DNA of 64,000 nucleotides from Siniperca chuatsi (lineage: Eukaryota > Chordata > Actinopteri > Centrarchiformes > Sinipercidae). Each line of letters starts with the position of its first letter. Position 1 is the stretch's first letter. The stretch spans positions 25,525,822-25,589,821 of the forward strand of contig NC_058055.1 of NCBI RefSeq assembly GCF_020085105.1. Direction: 5' to 3'. Positions 58,115 to 64,000 of the stretch are shown here, piece by piece. The notes beneath the pieces were generated by a model. That model was not told the origin of the DNA, made no database searches, and saw nothing but the letters and a program-made list of their open reading frames with translations. The position numbers and the translations under genes were made by a program.

Positions 58115-61100
58115 ATGTCAGACCGTGTCTCCCCCAGGACCCCCCCATCTGATTCAGTACAAAAAGGAGTTAAATTAAACCTCCTGTCACATCACCAGAG
58201 CGACGACGTCTCTGTGTCTTTTACGATTTCACACCACCGGGAAAATGAAAGGTAGGAGGAGGCCAGTTTGGCTCCGTTTATAGCTGCATATCCGCCCATT
58301 TGAAAACCACGGGGGGGCAGGGGTTGTTTTGATTTGAGCATAGCCGTTATTTCCCCAGCAGGCAGACTGTGACGGAAGCTACTAGAAAGCGACAGAGATC
58401 CTGGATTGAGAGGGTGTAATGTGTCTATAAGCCTCCTTAAACGCCCGGCTACAATGCAGATAGAGGAGGGAGACGGGGGAAGGAATAAGGAGTTTCTCTG
58501 GGGTGTGCTGTGTTATTTTTAATTGAAAATCCACCTTACATTAATCAGATTCCTATAGATCTCTCTCCTATAACCCGGGGCTGTTACATCTGAAGGAGAA
58601 GTAGGCCGATGAAGATGGAGATCAAGAGTGGGGAGATGGAATGATTAAATAGATTTATATTATTATCATTGTTATTAAATGGATTTCTTTGTGAATATGT
58701 ACCATAGATCATGGAGCACAACACCATCTCATTAAAGGATAAGGATAGATTAGATAAGGTTATTCTACATAAGACCAAAACCAACAATATGTTAGTGTGT
58801 CTCTCACACACTTTCTGACTTCCTGTCTGTGGCTCTCAGCTCCAAGCTCATTGGTTCCTACAGAAGATGTAAGGTTTTAAAAACGTGCCAAAAAATACAC
58901 CATAACAAAAGTTACTCGAACAGGAGGAATTTGTGCATTTTTTGGGGACTATTTTCAGCGGCGGATTAATCCATGTTTGGTTCTCTAGTGAGTATTTAGG
59001 GCTATGTGAGACTGACTGACTCTGCACATGGGATTTGTTGACAAGAAGAAAAATACAGAAAATCACCAGACTCATATTTCCAAATGCTCAGTTTGGAGTT
59101 AGCCATGAGCTAACTAATCTTAGAAAATTCCCAGTTATTACATTTATATTCAACGATTCTGCAGCGCTTGATATATGTCCTGCGCCAAAGCAGGAAGTTG
59201 TGGAATTTGCGTCAAATTTATAAATAAATATATAGAACCCCAATCTTACCCTGGCCTTAACTATGTGTTATAGTTGAGTAAAATCACACCTTAATGGTGG
59301 TTTGTCGTAACCACGATCTTTCCCTAACCTTAACCACCCCATAGTTGGCTAATGGAGTTTGGCTTTTCCTAGACACGAGAGGTTTCAATCTATAAATATT
59401 TAGTAAGTAGTCAATAAAGCAACAAGTCGTCCACATTAAACGACAAAATACCTTGTTTGTAACTGCCCTACAGAGTGATACATGGGAGTGTTTTCTATAG
59501 TTAAGGTTTGGTTAGGTTTAGGCACAAAATGACCTGGTTAAGGATTAAACTTTAATCATTAAAATAACTGCTTGGTCAAGGTTAGGGAAACTTATGTTGA
59601 CTGTGGGTAGGAAACAGGAAACAAAGTTTTGTTGACCCATCCACCCAGACATCCTCCCTCTGAGGACTTTGTGGCTCCATAATTATGTCACATTATTTCC
59701 TCTTTCGCTCCGGACAGACAAGAGTCATAATCTGTACAACCACTAGAGGTCTTTGTCACTTGAACACTAACAAACAAAAAATCCATTGTTGCAGTGGAGA
59801 GCCGGTGTTTCAGGAAGAAGGTCAGGATGGTTCACTTCTGCAGAATATTTAAGGCAATCTGTCCTTAATAGCTTAGCTGCAGGCTGTCTTCCTTTCCGTT
59901 ATCAGGGACGACTCACTGCATTAACACAGGGTCTTAGGACGATGACGGAGTATTTAAGTTTTTTATACATATTTTGGAAAATCAGCCTGTAAAATGAGCT
60001 GAATGTGTTACTCTGTATTATCTCTGTCTCTCTCCCTTCTACTGTTACTGAAATTATAACTGTGAACTCAAAAACAAACATGCGTATTTACTGTATAAAC
60101 AGAGAAGTTGCAGTAAGATTGTAAAACACAGGAGTGCCCAAACGCTTTCTCTTAGAGGCCAAACACATTGCATTTTATTATAATGAAATGTACTGTATTA
60201 CCATACAAATATATGCTTGTTTTTTTTAAGTGCACACATTACAAGGACAACTGATTGTGTGCACATACAGATAGACAGTTTATAAATATAGCATTGCAAA
60301 AATATAAAAAGTGATCATAAGTAGTATAGTGAACTATATTGCATAAACAATACAATTCTGCCACCACATAAATAATTCAATTATAAATACCATCATGCTA
60401 AAACATTTTCAAATCTCATCAAAAGTAAGGTTTGTCTGTGCCGATACATAAAGATAAATATCTTACAATGTTAATGTTTAAAGCTGATTTAACTAATCAA
60501 TAAATAAAGTTATTATTGTGAACATGTTAGCAAATAACTGCCTATTTCAAGAGGGTCCAACTGCAGACTTCACCTATGAGAACCCTGGGTTTTGTTTCTT
60601 GTAGTGTGTTAGGTGTGAAAGAAATACTCAGCTAAATTTGCTAAATATACAAGCTTGACCCGGTTGACGTTAGCTAATGTTATAATGTTAGTCCAGGGCT
60701 ATAAATAAACACAATATCACTTTTTGCAACAAGCTTATGTTTATCGCATATTAGAAATCGGCTAACTTTTGAAATACAATTAAATGAACAAACTTATTTG
60801 CAACTTGTTTTATCAATTTCTTTTTTATTGACTGAATGCATGTGTTTGTTAACTAGATTCAAGGAAGTCAAGGTTGAGGGCTGAGGTCTGTTCTGGTTTA
60901 TTCAATTACAGTCCATTAATCGGTTATGTGAGCTATAGGTCACCATAGGTATAAGGATTTCGTATTGGCCAATGTGTCACAACCATGGACAGCTTCAGGA
61001 GAGAAGAGAGAGAGAGAGAAACAGAAAGTGTGCTGATGTGGGCGAGCGAGAGAGAGGGAGTTTGCATAGACAGAAGGAAAGAAGTGTGGAACTGAAAACT

Positions 61101-62330
61101 CAGGTTTAGCTATGGAAATTAAAGAAGCAGTATGTAGGATATAGTGCCATCTAGCAGTGAAATTGCAGTTTGCAACCATTTGAATATCGCTCGCCTCACC
61201 TACCCCTTCCAAGTGTGTAGGAGAAACTACGGTGGCTGCCAAACTCACGAAAAAAGCAAAAGGCCCTATCTAGAGCCAGTGTTTGGTTTGTATGTTCTGG
61301 GCTACTGTAGAAACATGTCTGTTCAACATGGCGGCCTCCGTTGATGGGGACCTGCTCCCTCTGTAGATATAAAGGGCTTATTCTAAGGTAATGAAAACAC
61401 GATTCTTATTTCCAGATGATTATACACTAATGAAAACATACTTAAAGAAATTTGGGCATATTCACAACTAATCACACGTTAGCATAGTTAGACCCATGCA
61501 AGTTCCACCCAACACCATTTTTTGTCATGCATTGCTAATGTTAAAATGCTAATGCTTAAAATGTCTTTTTTTTATAAAAGACCAAAGATAAGTTTATATT
61601 TATCAAGTAATGTGTGAATGATCCACTTTTTGTGCGGCTGTCCACCATATTGGTCTGGACTGAAAAATCTCATAACTATTGGATGGATTGCCATGAAATT
61701 TGGTACATATATCCATCGTTCCAAGAGGATGAACTGTAATAATTCTGATTCTCTGACTTTTCATCGATCGCCACCATTAGGCCAAAACTTTCATTTTATC
61801 CAATACTTTATGACCTACAAAACTCAGCCTCGGCTGTACTTTGTGTTTAGTGCTAATTAGAAAATGCTAGCAAGCTAAAATGCTAAACGAAGATTATGAA
61901 CATGGTACGTGGCCTGTTAGTATTGTTGTTGTGAGCATGTTGACCTTAGCGTTTAGCTCAAAGCATCACTGTGCAGCCTATACGACCCATGCTAACAGAG
62001 CTGCTAGCATACTAAACTCTACTATAACCATCCTATCACCGTGAGCAAAAAGGGATTCAAAATACAACGAGTGGAAACCTCTGATTTTATACTTTATGTG
62101 GCATTTTTATTTAGAGGCCTAAAGGGTCTTTCTACTGACACACAAGTTTCTCTGAGTGCCCAAAATACATCAGCTCATTTTCACTTGTTTTGTTTATTTC
62201 AAACTTTGTATTAAACTCTGTATTTCTTTGCAGTGAAGAGTGGTCTGGTGTTTTATCGGCAGCCCCTCAGGGATCCAGTCCTCCTCCTCGCTGTTCGTCT
62301 GGAAGTTTCTACGAGGGCGAGCAGCGGAAG
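58115..62330 (+). CDS. 5' coding exons of an unrecognised gene (partial)
   Basis: Exon 58097-58251 has a strong acceptor (TTTGTCTTTCAG), an ATG at 58115 with A at -3, and donor AAAG/GTAGGA. Exon 62234-62330 has acceptor TTCTTTGCAG and donor GGAAG/GTAATG. The first ends after two bases of a codon and the second supplies the third, so they join in frame to 78 residues: MSDRVSPRTPPSDSVQ at the start, DDVSVSFTISHHRENE, then EEWSGVLSAAPQGSSPPPRC and FYEGEQRK. This is a Ser/Pro-rich, probably disordered N-terminus without a known domain. I do not recognise the family. The gene must continue right of the window and probably has a 5' UTR exon to the left. Exon 2 also stays open past the donor to 62481, so intron retention or an alternative end is possible. 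Confidence is for the exon pair, not for a function. Confidence 0.5.
61120..61470 (+). repeat. Fish interspersed repeat (ATGGCGGCCTCCGTTGATGG type)
   Basis: GAAGCAGTATGTAGGATATA, GTTCTGGGCTACTGTAGAAA and TGATTATACACTAATGAAAA are diagnostic. Presumed non-autonomous transposon. Confidence 0.6.
61655..62010 (+). repeat. Family C repeat, longest copy
   Basis: CATAACTATTGGATGGATTG, GCCATGAAATTTGGTACATA, GACTTTTCATCGATCGCCAC, GCTGTACTTTGTGTTTAGTG and GCTCAAAGCATCACTGTGCA give the whole family layout in order. Confidence 0.7.
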
Positions 62331-64000
62331 GTAATGGGCCACAAACTCCTAATCAGGGCCTTTCTGGGGCTAATTGTTGGCTTTGTTTCAGCCCTGTCTG
62401 TCTCCGTCCTCCCTCACAGCCGGGGGAGTAATGAGGCGTTACGTGATATGATGTCCCCCTCAGGACACCAAACCATTCAATGAAAGGCCCTGGGAGCTCG
62501 GAAAAGAGCAGAAGCTAATGGACCAAACAAGGACCAAAAGACGAAGTCATAAGAGAAAGAATGGGTTAGAAAGATAGGGGGTTTAAAAGTGATAAGGGTT
62601 TTTGTGCAGGAAAGAGAAAGAAAAGAAAAAAGGAGAAAAGTTAGAGAGAAGTGGAAATTAAGACACTGCATCAAGAGACAGATTGATAAAGCAAAGAAAT
62701 ATAAAAAAGAAAAGGTGAAAGTGCCATAGGGGACTGAGCTGAAGACTGATTGGAGGCAAAGACAAATACGTTCATTTTATTGAATTTTCTAGTATGAAAC
62801 AAATCATTTGAAAAAGCCTTATGTACGCCACAAAGCGTCCAGTTTGTCTGTAGCTTTGAAAACTTCAAAATCTAACAAAATCTGCAGCTGCTTCATTTTC
62901 ACATCATAATTTTCCACAAATCGAAGAAACATTTTAACAACTGAAATGCCAGTAACCTTCTAAAGTATTCACTCACTGTACAGTGACAAGTACTTTTTTT
63001 TCATACTTCTGCTGATAATACTTCCATACTTTTTCCATAGTATGGTTTTGAATGCAGGATTTGTACTGGAGTATTTTCAGTGTGGTATTAGTACCTTTAC
63101 TTAAGTAAAGGATCTGAATACTTCTTCCACCACTGTGAGCAGCTTATATCATCGTTTTGGAAAAGATCTGTTTACTCCATACACACTGAAACACCAAACC
63201 GGTGTTTTTAGGAGACCTTTTCTAATGAATCGGATGACAAAAAAAATGATAGAACCAGTCATTTTTAATAAACATATTAATCTTATTCCTATCATTTGCA
63301 ATAATGTTTTCACCCCAACATACAAGAGCATAAAACAAGACAAAACAGCTTCCTACTGACCTTGAAGGACTTTAGTTTCCTGTGGAACAGTCTGGCTGTC
63401 GTCGAATTTCAGAAAACAAGTTTCACATTTCTCAAACTCCGGTGTATTGATCGTGTTGATGTGTCATGCTTTCTGCAGGGTGATTTTCTTCAGTAACGTT
63501 TGCTGAAGTGTCGGCAGATTGAGCTTCTCCAGCCTCTCTCGTCACATTTTCATTTCAATACCAGTGTGAGATTTCTCTGATCTGCCTCAGTTTCTCCACA
63601 AGGCCCAAATTTTCCTGTCAGTCGTCTCTAAAGTGGATTTTTCGAGTGTTGCTCATCAGAAAAGCTCCTGCTGTCTAATTTCATCAGTGTTTTTGTATTG
63701 ACAGTCATTTTAGCAACAGTCACAACGTTTCTTTCAGAGCCTGACGTCTTTTCTGGGAAATAAGTTTTACAGAGGCTCAATCACCCCGTTACATCATTTC
63801 TGTACTCAGAAAGTGTCATTTCTGCCAATTGGTCATGCCAGATAACGGCATATAATTAAACTGGAGAAAGACTCAATATCACACTTCATCTGACAGAGCT
63901 GTACTGGCCTTTTAGAGAGGATTTTTTTCCATCAACAGACTTGAAATAAAGAGTTCTAATGCATGTCGAGCTGGAAATGATAGATAAAATCTGATTTAAC
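62331..64000. other. Right end: intron of the unassigned gene, repeats
   Basis: 62980-63136 is a family A fragment ending CTTCTTCCACCACTG. No further exon in frame with the 62.2 kb exon is seen up to the window end. Confidence 0.35.

Larger units (their letters stand above)
58252..62233. other. Intron between the two exons, repeat-bearing
   Basis: It holds repeats at 58770-59000, a fish TIR-like repeat at 61120-61470 (GGATATAGTGCCATCTAGCA, then AACATGGCGGCCTCCGTTGA), and a family C copy at 61655-62010. No coding exon is recognised. Confidence 0.4.

Overview
The window is vertebrate nuclear DNA, almost certainly from a ray-finned fish of the percomorph type. The evidence is a preproinsulin whose A and B chains have teleost hallmarks (HKPC in the A chain, a VAPPQ start to the B chain), an intronless canonical H4, short-intron host genes, and dense copies of repeat families that I recognise from spiny-rayed fish genomes. 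Nothing bacterial, plasmid-like or CRISPR-like is present, and I recognise no endogenous virus.

Layout. 1-4.2 kb is gene-poor, with a broken tRNA-Val and a Tc1/mariner remnant. 4.2-7.1 kb holds two replication-type histone genes on the minus strand, an unusual H2B and a canonical H4, each with a 3' histone stem-loop. 8.0-10.05 kb is a ~1 kb tandem duplication that appears identical apart from one 64 bp indel. Each copy carries what looks like a promoter and noncoding first exon for rnf26, whose coding exon is at 10.46-11.73 kb (ER membrane RING E3 ligase). 15.8-18.3 kb (minus) is a four-exon secreted C1q-domain gene. 19-28 kb is repeat-rich and holds a decayed SGNH-hydrolase-like sequence, a LINE fragment and two unassigned exon-like stretches. 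28.5-30.0 kb is a complete insulin gene (TATA box, 5' UTR exon, two coding exons, poly(A) signal). It is followed by a CT-rich minisatellite carrying copies of the insulin exon 1/intron 1 junction, then a tRNA-Asp(GTC). 32.1-47.6 kb is a complete ten-exon nipal4-like magnesium transporter gene. 47.6-58 kb is intergenic or intronic sequence full of repeats. At 58.1 and 62.2 kb there are two phase-compatible coding exons of an unrecognised gene that runs off the right edge.

The genes are separate host units, not an operon. Histones supply chromatin, rnf26 acts in ER ubiquitination and endosome positioning, the C1q protein and insulin are secreted, and nipal4 is a membrane transporter. The most distinctive points are the duplicated rnf26 first exon, TG-repeat tracts that abut four 3' splice sites in ins and nipal4, a filler-like copy of nipal4 exon 9 inside intron 7, and the insulin exon-1 junction copies downstream of the insulin gene. 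I found no clearly new molecular system. The candidates listed are structural or regulatory oddities and unassigned exons.
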